A stretch of DNA of 64,000 nucleotides, taken from Neckera pumila. Its lineage: Eukaryota; Streptophyta; Bryopsida; Hypnales; Neckeraceae. Below the pieces are notes generated by a model that was not told where the DNA came from, searched no databases, and worked only from the letters and a program-made list of their open reading frames with translations. The stretch covers positions 17,486,501 to 17,550,500 of the forward strand of contig OZ018412.1 of the NCBI GenBank assembly GCA_963969595.1. Direction: 5' to 3'. Positions within the stretch are counted from its first letter, which is position 1; the number at the start of each line of letters is the position of its first letter. Made by a program: the position numbers and the translations under genes. Shown one piece after another: positions 12,065 to 23,367 of this stretch.

Positions 12065-12669
12065 CTTGCCTTCCCCACTTTTCATGAGCCTCCCTTCAAT
12101 ATTGGGCCAAACAACAATTTTGGTTTTCCCTTTTGCAACCTTTATTCACTTCCATGTCAAATTTCAAAAATTCTTTTGTCTTTTTGCAAGCTTTGGTCAA
12201 TTATGGTGCATGGAAGATTACCTTAAGAGATTCAACTTGGTAGAGCTTGACCAATGTGTTGTGTAATTATAGATTGCCACATACAGCTTATTATGTAGAT
12301 ACAATTGTCAATCAAAGCATCAATCAAAATTAAAACAAGAGAGTGTCAAAAACACCTTCTCAAAGAAATAAGTATCCTATTCACATAAAATATTGAAGCA
12401 TCTTTTAGTCCACCATGGGAATATTCAAGAGTAGGCATGCATCTAAGAAAGAACTCAAAGCTTTATAAATGGCCAAAACACCATAGCCACAAATCCTCAT
12501 AACAAAAGAGCTCTATCCAAAACAAAGCCACAAAGCTTGACTTGACAAGAATGTCAAGTGAAGAAAGTCTCTTTGCCTAAGTACTCCAAAACCAAATTGA
12601 CCTAAACAAAAGATTTGGAGTTTGTTGATTACTAAAGCTTCTTTTAAAATATAACACGGATTAGGTAAA
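12065..12669. other. AT-rich intergenic DNA
   Basis: Nothing recognisable: short open frames only and no splice-flanked exon of a known family. Confidence 0.4.
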
Positions 12670-12839
12670 CATTAGGAAAAATATGAACCCTGTAAAGGGA
12701 TGTTTGATTTTTGGCCGTGGATGCAAATATAGAGGAAATAAAAAATAAAATAAAAATTTTAAAATCACCAATCTCATGTGGCAGAAGTTGTGCCACGTGC
12801 AAACTCGCGGCCTTTTGCTAGCCTAAATTTTTTGTAATG
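12670..12839. repeat. Short CATTA-family MITE
   Basis: The left end starts CATTAGGAAAAATATGAACC. The right end, reverse-complemented, starts CATTACAAAAAATTTAGGC. The 170-bp body contains TGCCACGTGC, the CCACGT core also found in the other members. The ends match only imperfectly, so this is an old or deleted copy. It lies about 80 bp from the gag-only LTR element. Confidence 0.5.
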
Positions 12840-12921
12840 AAACACCCTATGACATGGTTTAGCCTCTAATGCCATTTTATTTGGCAAAGACTTCTAAATG
12901 CTTGGTGCTTTGGGTTCCCGT

Positions 12922-13380
12922 TGTCGTGAGGTTTGCGGTTGGTCCAAAAAAGCACGGGGCTCCTGGCTGTGATAGTATTTGTAAAAAAGTTAACAAATAT
13001 TCACACAACAATCTTTATATGATTAAAATAGAGTATCGCTATTGCTTTAGCGTACTCATATCACCCTCATCCCTCATAAACCCTATTTTCGACACAATCA
13101 TCATTTTATTCATATAAAACCTTAATAAAGATCCCCCTTCTTATCAATAATATAATAAATCCTATATTACAATTTCATATCACAATCTCCCTATCATAAT
13201 CCTCATTATATTTGTCCTACTTTCTATATATATAGTTTTTTATCAACTAAATAAAATAAGAGTAAAGTAAAAGCTAACTTGGAAATAGCTCCCAATCAAC
13301 CTCTTAGTAAATTAGCCTATAATTAACTTAAAATTCTATAGATGTCTACTTTTAAGTAATAGACGGCCCACATCACGACA
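12922..13380 (-). repeat. 3' LTR (element orientation)
   Basis: 459 bp, starting TGTCGTGAGG and ending CATCACGACA on the plus strand, so it has 8-bp perfect inverted termini. It is the near-identical partner of 15037-15495. Confidence 0.9.
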
Positions 13381-13451
13381 TCCATCCCTTATAAACTTGC
13401 ACATCCTCCAGCATGGGCTTGTTTATCAAGAAAAAATGATGCGGGCCTAAA

Positions 13452-14976
13452 TTAACCTTCATCCTTGTCTTTATTCACCTGATAGTCTTCGTGATCTTTA
13501 TAATCAACTTCTTGCTTGTTACCATTAACTACATTACCCTGCTTACCACCTTTACCATCAATATCAAACTCATAGTCTTCCAAATTATTGTCTTCTAATT
13601 TGTCACCCTCTAATTCATCATCTTCCAATTTGTGCTCTTTCAATTCATTATTCTTCAACTTGTCATCCTCCTCCATGTCTTCATCATTTAACTTGTCATC
13701 TCCCATCTCTTCTTCATCCAACTTATCAACTTCCAACTCATATTCATCCAATTCTTCTTCCTCAAACTCTTCATCTTCCATCTTGTCGTCGTTCAACTCT
13801 TCATCTTCTAATTCAATATCCTCCACCTTGTTGTCATCCAAGTTGCAATCTTCTAACTCAACATTATTCAGTTCTTCAACTTGCAATTCAATATCCTCCA
13901 ACTTCTCATCTTTTAATTTATCATCCTCCAATATATTGGCATCTAGCCATAATGCATTTTTATTATTCAATTGCTCAATATTTGAACCCGCACAATCATA
14001 AACAAGTTCAGCTCCACAAGTTATTCCTTCATTGCTTGAGATTGCATGTACCTTGGATGCCCCCTCTACTACTATAGATTTTGTCTCTTTTGATTGGTTT
14101 GATGTATCAACAGGCACATGATTTTTCTCTTCAAACTTGGCCATCTTTGATTTTAATTCTTGCATACCTTTGATCAATTCACTAATATCCATATTCCTTG
14201 AATCACCAAGCTTTGAAGTCATACGCGGTTCACTATAAGATGGTTTACCACAAGAAAGTGTAATTGGAGTTGTTTCCAGTTTAGTATCACTTACAATACT
14301 TTTATTCCTACGTCGTTATCTTTTCATAAGCAATAACACAACCCCTTCAACCTCCTTCCAATTGGTCTTTAAACCACGCTCCTCTTCCCAATCCTCCAAA
14401 AGTGGCTCAAGCATCTCTTGCAACCACGGATCTACCGCTTGTAAAAACAATTCTGTCTTCTCTACCTCCAAGGTCGCTTTTTTTTGTCCCCATCAGTTGC
14501 ACGTACTGGCGCTCAAACTCCCTCAATAGCTCGTTTGCTGACAAGCCCTTGCTTGGACGTCCAACCCACTCCAAAAACGTCCTTTTAGTCACCCTCTCCG
14601 AATCTTCCATCAAATACTCCTCCTTCAATGCTTGTGCAAAGGCCTGCCAACTGTCTTTGTCACTCGCTTGCAACTCCTTGACTCGCCCTCGGATCTCTGG
14701 AACTACAACGAGTTCAAAGCTTGCAACCATCTCATTTTTAAACACCCTTCTCAGTTCCATTTCCCTCACATAGAACCTAAGATATTTTGAAACACTTTCT
14801 CCGTCAAATTGATCCATTTTATTGACAACAGATTGCAACGCTTTTGTTACTAACGCCTCCTTTTGTTCTGCAACTTGTTGTTGCCGCATAATCATGTTCA
14901 TAGCTTCAAGCATTTTCAACATGTCATCATTCAAAATCCCACAAACATTACCTTGTTGACCATGTTGATCTTCCAT
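13452..14976 (-). pseudogene. gag: Retrotransposon gag protein, two breaks, acidic repeat tail
   Basis: From the start at 14976 about 165 residues resemble the retrotransposon gag domain (a segment starting FDGESVSKYLRFYVREMEL, then WQAFAQALKEEY and ANELLREFERQYVQL). An eight-adenine run (plus-strand T run 14478-14485) carries a one-base shift. Beyond it the other frame continues plausibly until an in-frame TAA at 14316-14318, after which the same frame runs to 13452. The final half is a low-complexity tail of alternating ELED, KLED and DDELN blocks, very rich in Glu, Asp, Leu and Asn. Gag packages the element RNA in virus-like particles. The role of the acidic tail is unknown. The long plus-strand Ser/Asn frame over this tail is its antisense shadow. 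Confidence 0.75.
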
Positions 14977-15036
14977 GACTCATTCAAAATACCACACACC
15001 ATCACTCCGAACCTTTCACGTCAGGTTCACCAAAGA

Positions 15037-15495
15037 TGTCGTGAGGTTTGCGGTCGATCCAGAAAAACACGGGGTTCCTGGCTGTGATAGTGTTTGTAAA
15101 AGAATTAACAAATATTCACACAACAATCTTTATATGATTAAAATAGAGTATCGCTATTGCTTTAGCGTACTCATATCACCCTCATCCCTCATAAACCCTA
15201 TTTCCGACACAATCATCATTTTATTCATATAAAACCTTAATAAAGATCCCCCTTCTTATCAATAATATAATAAATCCTATATCATAATTTCATATCACAA
15301 TCTCCCTATCATAATCCTCATTATATTTGTCCTACTTTCTATATATATAGTTTTTTATCAACTAAATAAAATAAGAGTAAAGTAAAAGCTAACTTGGAAA
15401 TAGCTCCCAATCGACCTCTTAGTAAATTAGCCTATAATTAACTTAAAATTCTATAGATGTCTACTTTTAAGTAATAGACGGCCCACATCACAACA
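15037..15495 (-). repeat. 5' LTR (element orientation)
   Basis: 459 bp, starting TGTCGTGAGG and ending CATCACAACA on the plus strand. The putative primer-binding site follows on the minus strand immediately inside it. Confidence 0.9.
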
Positions 15496-15731
15496 CTGCC
15501 ATATAATTATCACATTGAAGGCTGTTTTGCCTCTTAGAGGCTCCAACACAACTTTGAAGATAATAGGGTTGGGACTTAATGGCATCCTAGATTACAACAA
15601 TATGAGGAAGATAAAAATTCAACATTATGCTTTCACTCCTTTTTTATACTCTTTTCTAGAGGTATTTAATTCAAACTTTTATAATGTTGTAGGTGTGCAT
15701 CATTTTTCATATTTAATTCCTCCAATATATA

Positions 15732-15992
15732 GTACGCAAAATAGTGAAATTAGGTTGCCAAAACAATTAGGTAGCCTCACCCAAAAAAGTTACCTCATGA
15801 CTCACCGCTTGTCTACATGGACACACATACAACTCTTTGAACTGGGCCTTGAACCGATGCACCAACACATGCCATACATGATTTTGGAGTGATGAAAATT
15901 ACTGCATCCTTGTACAATAATAGTAAATATTTATATAGTGTAAAATGGTGAGAAATTAGTGAGGGTCAACCTAATTTCACTAGTCAGTGTAG
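15732..15992. repeat. CTACAC-family MITE copy
   Basis: The ends carry AATAGTGAAATTAGGTTGCC and, inverted, CAACCTAATTTCACTA. The fuller terminus of the family is CTACACAAAATAGTG. The interior includes GTTACCTCATGACTCACC and a block with CCGATGCACCAAC. The copies at 19890-20134 and the interrupted one around 30563 and 44588 share these parts. A small open frame inside is not a gene. Confidence 0.65.
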
Positions 15993-17587
15993 TTATTGAA
16001 GCAAGGATTGAGGAAATTTTAAGGTGATTGAAGAGTTTTGGATATTTGTAATGAGTGTTGTATAAATTTTCAACCGTTGGAGGGTCTCAACTCTCCTTTA
16101 CTCTCCTTTACCAAAAAATCTTTACCCATTTAATCTGCGAAGTGCAACCACACCCAAAAGAAGTAGAAAACAAGAATAGTGTCTCTGTTCACTCCAACCA
16201 AACCCTAATTGTGTTGTGCAATGTGAATGCAGTTGTAGAAAGGATTTAGAAACTTGGATAGAGCCAATAGAAATCGCTCAAAAAATCTAAGAAAACAATG
16301 ATTTGATTAAAAAATTGCCTAATGCTTGAAGTAAAAGAGAACCATCCAAACTGGAATTCAAATTCAATGGCAAATTTGCAAATGTCCTAACCAGAACCCT
16401 ATAGTTTAAATTATTGATCCTCAATCCATATTATCATTTCTCCCTGAGAAATCCTCACCAGAAGAGGAATCTCTTGATCTCCTCACACTTTTGTTCTTCA
16501 TTCAGCCCACAGCAAAATGCAATTTCTTATGCAATTTCAGAGTAAATTACAAAGTTACAAGTACACTGTTTCTCAGTTTCAGACTGCAAAAGGCTCTAAT
16601 ATGCAGCTGCAAAACCAGTAAAGACTTATTAAGGTTTGAATGTTTTGAGGTCTTGAAGAGCGGTGATGATCAGAGGGCAACAAAGTAAGCCAATCCTAAA
16701 CCTAAAAACCTTAACCCTAAACCAAAGTCAAAATGGGTGAAGATCAGGTCAATTGTGATCTAAACCATTACACTTCGCCGATCACGTTACAAGATAGCAT
16801 TATCAAAACATACATATTGACTCCAAGGAGGCAACTATGAAGATAATCTAATCATGGTGAACTTTTCAGAGAATCTTAGGCTTGAAAATTTAGCATTATT
16901 TTCATAAGATGGACCTTGCCTCTAGACGTAGTCCTCAACATTCAAATAGGATTTGGACCAAATCTTCTAGTATTTGGTTACAATCCCCAATCCTTGCTAC
17001 TAGGGTTGGTTATTCTATTAGGTGGAATAAAGAAGGTTCCCCTCTTTGTTTGTTTGCTTAGCCTCTTGTTTTCTTTTGCTGCTCATCTTCTCTTCATTTG
17101 CTCTTATTTTCTTCATTTGTCTAGCCTCTAGCTTGGCAATTACTTTTTTTTCTTTAATACAATGATTTCCATTTGTTATAAAAAATAAAATATAAAAAAT
17201 TAGCGTTATCCATTTCCATGCCTATTGTTTGCTTCATAAGGTCAAGTCCTGTGTTTAAAGCAACTGCAATACTGTTTTTTGGGGCCAATCAGAACAGGTT
17301 TATAACTTACAATAATTCTATCATTCAAGTTCATTCAAAATCCTACATTACATTCAGTAGCCTTCAAAGAGGTTGCCTTTCCCACCCTGTGAGTCTTCAT
17401 CTACAAAATTCATCCTCAAAAAATTAATGTAAACTAAGGTACCAGGATAGTGGTAGTACACTATGTTTTGTTTCATTTTCTTTGTTAATTTTAGGACCAC
17501 ACAAACAAATCAAAAAATACTTGTAGAAGAAGATGTTGGCAAAGAATCCAATGAATAATGCATTACAACCATTTGTCATCAATAACA
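15993..17587. other. Intergenic DNA with diverged duplicate of the 10.8-kb segment
   Basis: About 16335-16460 aligns by eye with 10770-10920 (shared blocks such as CAAACTGG.ATTCAAATTCA and GAGAAA.C.TCACCAG), so a piece of the TIP30-like gene's 5' intron has an old duplicate here. No TIP30 coding exon accompanies it. The rest is AT-rich without recognisable genes. Confidence 0.4.
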
Positions 17588-18236
17588 TATTTTGGGTTTT
17601 CAAGTGAAAAGACAACTCTATATATATACAGGGGGTGGTAGGAGGTAGAACAACCCATGTGGGATAAATAAATTTGAATTTGTAGTTTCTCAAGCACTCA
17701 TAGTTAAGTCAAAAACAAAGAATTGTATTAAAAGTAGAATTTTAGACCTCATTTAGGCAATCATAATAAAATAACTTTTTTCAAAAAAATTTGAATTAAA
17801 ATAAGTTGGTAAATGAAGATAAGTTTCACCTCCAAAAATCCGTTTGGCATTTTGAATCTCCAATCAAAAGTTATGGACAAATTTGAGAGAAGACATGGGA
17901 ATGGACATTTTCTTTAACATTTTTAAAAATCCTCTCTCTAGATTTGTTCATAACTTTTGATTAGAGATTCAAAATTCAAACGGATTTTTGGAGGTGAAAC
18001 TTATCTTCATTTACCAACTTATTTTAGTTCAAATTTTTTTGAAAAAAGTTATTTTATTATGATTGCCTAAATGAGGTCTAAAATTCTACTTTTAATACAA
18101 TTCTTTGTTTTTGACTTAACTATGAGTGCTTGAGAAACTACAAATTCAAATTTATTTATCCCACATGGGTTGTTCTACCTCCTACCACCCCATGTATATA
18201 TATAGAGTTGTCTTTTCAATTGAAAACACAAAACAT
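17588..18236. repeat. Large near-perfect inverted repeat (foldback)
   Basis: The left arm, about 17588-17888, and right arm, about 17942-18236, are reverse complements with only a handful of mismatches over roughly 295 bp (about 98% by eye). They surround a spacer of about 50 bp. A transcript through it would form a very long perfect hairpin. There is no coding frame of substance. It could be a young foldback/MITE element, an inverted duplication, or a proto-MIRNA or long-hairpin siRNA locus. Confidence 0.85.
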
Positions 18237-18642
18237 GAATGACAATCACATCCAAGTGATGTAATTTAAGCATTGAGATAATTGATTTCTATAAATTGAT
18301 TGCCATTTTGAATAAGTTTGCTATTTTATTTACAAGCTTTAATTCAAAGTACTTAATTTGTTGTTATTACCAATGTGCAGTTGCGACCTTGTAATTGACT
18401 CAGTCCCCTTCTTGGATTCTGACAAGTCCTTCTTGGATTTTGACAAGTTTTGCCATGTGTCCTTGTAGTTACTGATTTGGAGTGGAACATACCACACCAT
18501 TCCATCCCTCGGATGAAATAATGTGGTATATTCCACATCATTCCATCCAGGGAAGGTAGTTGTAGTGACTGCCACTGAATGTTATGTAAATCAAATAGAA
18601 AAGTACAGATTTGAACTTTTTTCATTGAGTTGAACAACTTAC

Positions 18643-18736
18643 CAATGTATCCCATACCGGTAATGCTCTCTTGGCCTCCTCGCATTTGAACATTGACTTG
18701 TCCAAGAACTACAATTGCAGCACAGTCCGGGGAGTT
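18643..18736 (-). other. Isolated exon-like segment, family unknown
   Basis: On the minus strand, a good acceptor (TTTTCTGTACAG) is followed by 94 bases with one frame reading NSPDCAAIVVLGQ, then NVQMRGGQESITGMGYI, ending at a strong donor (G/GTAAGTTG). It looks like a real internal exon by splice sites and amino-acid composition, but I do not recognise the family. No further exons are clear on either side. It may be a captured or relict gene fragment. Confidence 0.3.
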
Positions 18737-19889
18737 CTGTACAGAAAACGGACAATTTCTTAGCTTCTAGGAGGTGGCTTGGATTTTTCAATTTTTACTT
18801 GGAAGTGGCCCTAATGAGTGCAAATTTTATCGGTTCATATCCCTCATTTCTTTATATACTTAGGCAATTAGCTAACTTTTTATATTTCAATTATCTACTT
18901 TCCTAAATGTCTAAAATGGGTTCAGCTTTTTTGTTTTGGTGGGGGATTTTTATTCCCTCCCCGTTTTTTTTGCTTTAGTTTCCTTGTCATTCATTCCCCA
19001 TTTTTGTTCCAAGTGTTTAGGGTTAAAGAATGTTAGCATTCACTCTCTCTCTTTTTGTCTAAAAAGTATCCTTGACAAGAGTTTAATTTGGCAAAGCCCC
19101 TACCACTTTAGGGCCAAGGATGTAGCCTTTGTAAAATAAAAGGATCCACAAAGGGTCCAAGTATTTTTTGGAGGCTGGTTAATATGGTTAGTATTGGAAG
19201 TCAAGAAATCTGCGTACCACTGCCGTTAGTATCAGCTGCCCCAAATGAACACTAGATGGATCACTTGCACTCGGTCGATTAGGAGAATTCAAGTAAGAAG
19301 ACGGGTTACCATCGTTCTTCCAAAGTGGGGATATGGAAAATTTGGAATCCTTCACTCTATTCCAAATACTAAAAGTTAATGATTTTGGATGCCTTTCAGC
19401 CTTTGAATGAAGGATACTTGATTGTTAGGAATTTGGTAGCTGGTAACTTGGTATTTTAGTTTGGTTACCTTGGTTACTTGGAACACTAGAATACTATACA
19501 TAGTATTAAAAATTGTCCTAAAAAGTATATATTCGGTCAATTGCTCGCTGTGAAAAATGCCTTTTAATCGATAATTTGCCGTGGATACTCCTAGGACCGC
19601 TTGCCAAAATGGCAACATTTTTTTTTTCTAGTCGGCTCGTTCCCAAAAACCTTCATTTCTCTTCCGGAACCCCTTCCTAAACATTTCTATCTCATTCGGA
19701 AATTCTCAAGATCAATTGGCTAGCTTGTAACTAACTGATGGCACTCCTCGTTCATTGAATTGCAGAGTCCTAGCTGAAAACACTGACAAATGCAATTCAC
19801 ATGAGAGCCTCATTGTCATTCTTACACACATCCTCAAACTCAATATGTCCAACTTGAGTCCAATGCTCACATTAGACAATCTTGTTGAA
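18737..19889. other. Intergenic DNA, nothing recognised
   Basis: AT-rich sequence with only short open frames. No repeat boundary or gene is supported. Confidence 0.4.
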
Positions 19890-20134
19890 CTACACAAAAT
19901 AGTGAAATTAGGTTGTCTGCACTAGTTTCTTAATAGTCCACACTATAGAAATATTCACAGCTTTTGTCCAATGAAGCATTCAATTCAGAGCCATGTGTTT
20001 AGTGTAGATTTGTGCATCAGTTCAAGGCGTGGTTCAGAGAGTGGCATGTGGAACAAGTATTAATGTATGAGGTAATGTATCTCAAGTAAGGCAACCTAAT
20101 TGACAAGGCAACCTAATTTCACTATTTTGTGTAG
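19890..20134. repeat. CTACAC-family MITE copy with intact ends
   Basis: A 245-bp element whose ends, CTACACAAAATAGTGAAATT at the left and its complement at the right, form an inverted repeat of about 25 bp. It is the best-preserved member of the family, which is also seen at 15732-15992 and as the target interrupted by the MULE. Confidence 0.75.
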
Positions 20135-20584
20135 ACTCCATCAAAATTCAAATGCACCAAGAAGCGGTACTAGATGGGACAATTTTTCAAACAGGTCACA
20201 ATTAGGTGGAGTCAATTACCTTGTGTGTGAAATAATTGATTTGATAAAACATTGTTAGGAACTCCCTTAGGTATTCATTTGCACATTCACTTTTCAAAAA
20301 GAAAAATTAGAAAATAATCTTCTATATTTTTTTTAGAGAGAACAAATGATAGAATTAGGATTCTGAGTACAATTTTAGAGAGTTTGGTCATGATTGGGAA
20401 TTAAGGTAGCTACATATTAAACTAATGTGTATGGAATGTCGAATTTTTTAATGGAAAATGAACAATTATAATATCCAACATGGTAAGCAATAGAACTACA
20501 TCAAGGTGGAATTGGACACTACTTTAGGTAATAAACGGGTTTACTATGCTGTAGAGCCACTCTATAATGATAAAGTTCTCTAAT

Positions 20585-21529
20585 TTAACCTCTAAAGGAC
20601 TGAACATGCTTTTTTGAGAACATAGTTTTTTTGGGCAGCTCACTATGAGCGGAGATTTTATTTTTTTTCTTTCAAATTTTCACACAACATTTTCCTGAGG
20701 AGTAGCTTTAAGGCCCAACAATTTTCATAACTTTTGTTTACAGGATTAAAAAGTTGTTGCATGATATGTCATTTTCATTGCTTAGCGGGCAGCCTGGGCA
20801 GCAAAAAAAACTTCTTTAAAAATCACTTTTTAAGAAAATAAAAATTTGAAATTGGTTCTTTAGATTTATATGTAGGTGGGAAGCTTTGAATCATTCCATT
20901 TGGATCTATGAGTCAAAAGTTATGAGGATTCTTAGTTTGAGGGTAGTTATGGGAATCTCAACTCTAAAATAAACTTTGAAGCCCTTTATTTCACTCAATT
21001 TTCAATATTTTTGAAAAAAAATAAAAACATTGGATGTAGATTGTTTATTACAACATTACAACCGTTGGGATTGGCATTTTTCAATTCTATAAATAAATTC
21101 TTAACAATTTAGTGTTTTGAATCATTCTCTACCTCTTCCTACTTACTATTTTTTTCCTGTATGCTGTACATTTCTAAATGATCTGAATTTTTTCAAGCAT
21201 GTATCCGACTTGTCTAGGAAAATAAATCCAAAGATTAACCACCATTTTGGACATTTTTTCATACAAATGTGACCTTGTGAAGGGCAGCTGCCCGGATTTT
21301 CGCAGGGACAAAAAAAGGGTTTTTGTCAATTCAACTGCTATTATCTTGCAATCTACACGGTGGAAAATTCTGAAATTTTTTCCACATCTTCTCAAACAAG
21401 TTCACTACAAGATCCTACGGTTACATGTGTCCAAAAATGTTTTTTTTTCTGAAATTTGATACTTGTATTAGAAATGGCAGTTTTGGAGCGTTTTTGGTGA
21501 AAACATAGTCTCCCACCTTTAGGGGTTAA
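20585..21529 (-). repeat. TTAA-family element, 945 bp
   Basis: Bounded by TTAACCTCTAAAGGACTG at the left and CCTTTAGGGGTTAA at the right. It is inverted relative to the copy at 56877: the block ATTAGAAATGGCAGTTTTGG lies near the right end here. Internal order and content match the family. There is no coding capacity. The TTAA at both edges is compatible with a TTAA target duplication. Confidence 0.75.
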
Positions 21530-22800
21530 TCCCTTATTTAGACAATATTTTGCCACTATGAAATATGAATGCCTTTTCTTCACTTCATTTCAATTTTGGA
21601 TTCACCTATGTTACACTTGTAACAATCACGTTCACTTTTGATCATCGTAGCTCATTGCATTAGAAATATCAATTTTAGAGTATTTTTTTGGTGAAACAAG
21701 TTCATGAAACTCAAGGGATTAAATTTAAGAAGCAGAATTCATTCTCAATACACCATTATTATTTCTCACACATGTCTCATTCCCATTTGCCTTACTTATA
21801 ACCACATCTAACAATTCTACTATAATCAAAAACAATGTGAGGCTTTATCCTTAATAAACAACAATATTAGTTTATTGATAGTAGATATTGAAAAACTAAA
21901 CAAAAAAATATTCAATCAATGAAAATTAAAAATTAAATTAAATTAAAAATTTCTCAAATTAAAAAAAAAAATCATAATCCCAACCTCTAACTAAATTGTT
22001 ATTGCATTGCGTAATGTGAATGCAGTCGTCAATAGATTTGGAAATTTAGATCCAAAATCCGTAGTCAATGCAAGAATGAATGATATATTATATATGCTAC
22101 ATTTAACTATTTCTGGACTATTCAATGTATTTTAAACTATATGTCCAAAGATCTCCGGATAATAACATCGGGAGATCTCCCGATTTTTGTATAGATCTCT
22201 CAATTTTTGTATAGGGTTTTTCATAGATCTCCCAATGTTTCGGATTATCTCTTGATGACCATTTTTTTCTCTCTTGATGACCATTATTAATTATGGACTT
22301 TCAATAGTCCAAAAGTAGTTAAATATGGCATATGTGTCCAAAATACAAAGGCAATAAAAAAAAGTAAACCCCCCTTCCAAATTGGATAGGGAATGAGGGG
22401 GTGACTAATCGAACGCCATCCAATCAAATCCTAACCATATTGTGCAGTGGAAATGCAATCGATAGGTAGGATTTGGAAACCAATATTCCAATACATGAGT
22501 TAATGCCATAGTCTTTGTTCAAAAGACAAAGCCAACAAAGCGGCAAAGATATATAAGGTAACTATACCTTAAATTGTACAGATAAGCAATTCAGCATGTT
22601 TCCTGTTATTATCTTAGAATTTTTTTTGTGGGTCCTATTGGTAGTGAAGAGAGGATTCTAGATTCTCTTAGAATGCATATTTTGGACATTGTATGAATAA
22701 ACTACAAATTTTCAAAGTGTTGAAAATAGGTGTTTGTAATAGATTTTCATAAATAGCGGGAGGACATTTTAGGCAAGAATTTGTAGTGTACAAGGTGTAG
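21530..22800. other. AT-rich upstream region of the uricase gene
   Basis: No gene is visible. From about 22800 base composition rises and the sequence becomes the proximal promoter and 5' UTR of the uricase gene. I cannot place a TATA box or transcription start with confidence. Confidence 0.4.
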
Positions 22801-23367
22801 GTACCTTAGTTTGTTGGAACAATGGCCCCCAATGGGCCCCCATTTGGCCCCTCCAAATTTCGACACATGTCTCATTCTCATTTGGCCTCCAGAACTCGGG
22901 GGCCTCCTAGCCAATGCGCATCTGATTGCTAGTTCGACAACCAGCAAACAAAACGAGCAAAGCGAACAACCAGTGGGACCCTATTCCCACCGCAGGAGAA
23001 TCTGCACGGCAGGGTTGCGCGGCTTTGCGCAGGAACCTCCGCAAAAGCTCGCATCGCAGCGATTCCCCGCTCCTCGCATCACAAGCCCAAATGCGCTGCT
23101 GCTGGCGCTGCCTGGCTCTCTCTTCCCCGTAAGCTCAACTTGCCTTCGTGACCCATCCCTCCTCTACAGTGTCTCATCGCCCATGCAGATCCCCATAATA
23201 ACATTCGATTTCGACCCCCAAAACCCACCTCATTGCCGCAATTGTCCCATTCCTATCTCGGTCTGTCTGTCTGTCCTTGCCAGTCTGGGAGTTTGAGCCG
23301 AGATTCTTCAGCAGTACAAGAGCGAACCCACTTGGAGTTTCCACTTGGTAGTTTCGGAGTTGCAGCG

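Larger units (their letters stand above)
12922..15495 (-). mobile_element. Non-autonomous LTR retrotransposon of TR-GAG type
   Basis: Two 459-bp direct LTRs (12922-13380 and 15037-15495) enclose a single gag-like reading frame on the minus strand and no pol. The LTRs begin TGTCGTGA and end in TCACGACA or TCACAACA. By eye they differ at about 13 positions, all transitions. Downstream of the element's 5' LTR (the right-hand one) the minus strand reads TGGTGAACCTGACGTG, a plausible primer-binding site resembling the 3' end complement of a tRNA-Arg. A short purine tract (AAGGGATGGA) abuts the other LTR. This matches the described TR-GAG class, which is mobilised in trans by autonomous gypsy-type elements. 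The 5-bp flanks (CCCGT, CTGCC) do not match, so no target duplication supports the ends. Confidence 0.85.

Noticed and set aside
13588..14001. Ser/Asn/Leu-rich plus-strand open frame
   Set aside because: It is the antisense of the acidic repeat tail of the gag-like gene; GA-rich sense repeats always create such a mirror frame.
12917..15500. Target-site duplication for the gag-only element
   Set aside because: The five bases on either side (CCCGT and CTGCC) differ; no alternative boundary gives a match.
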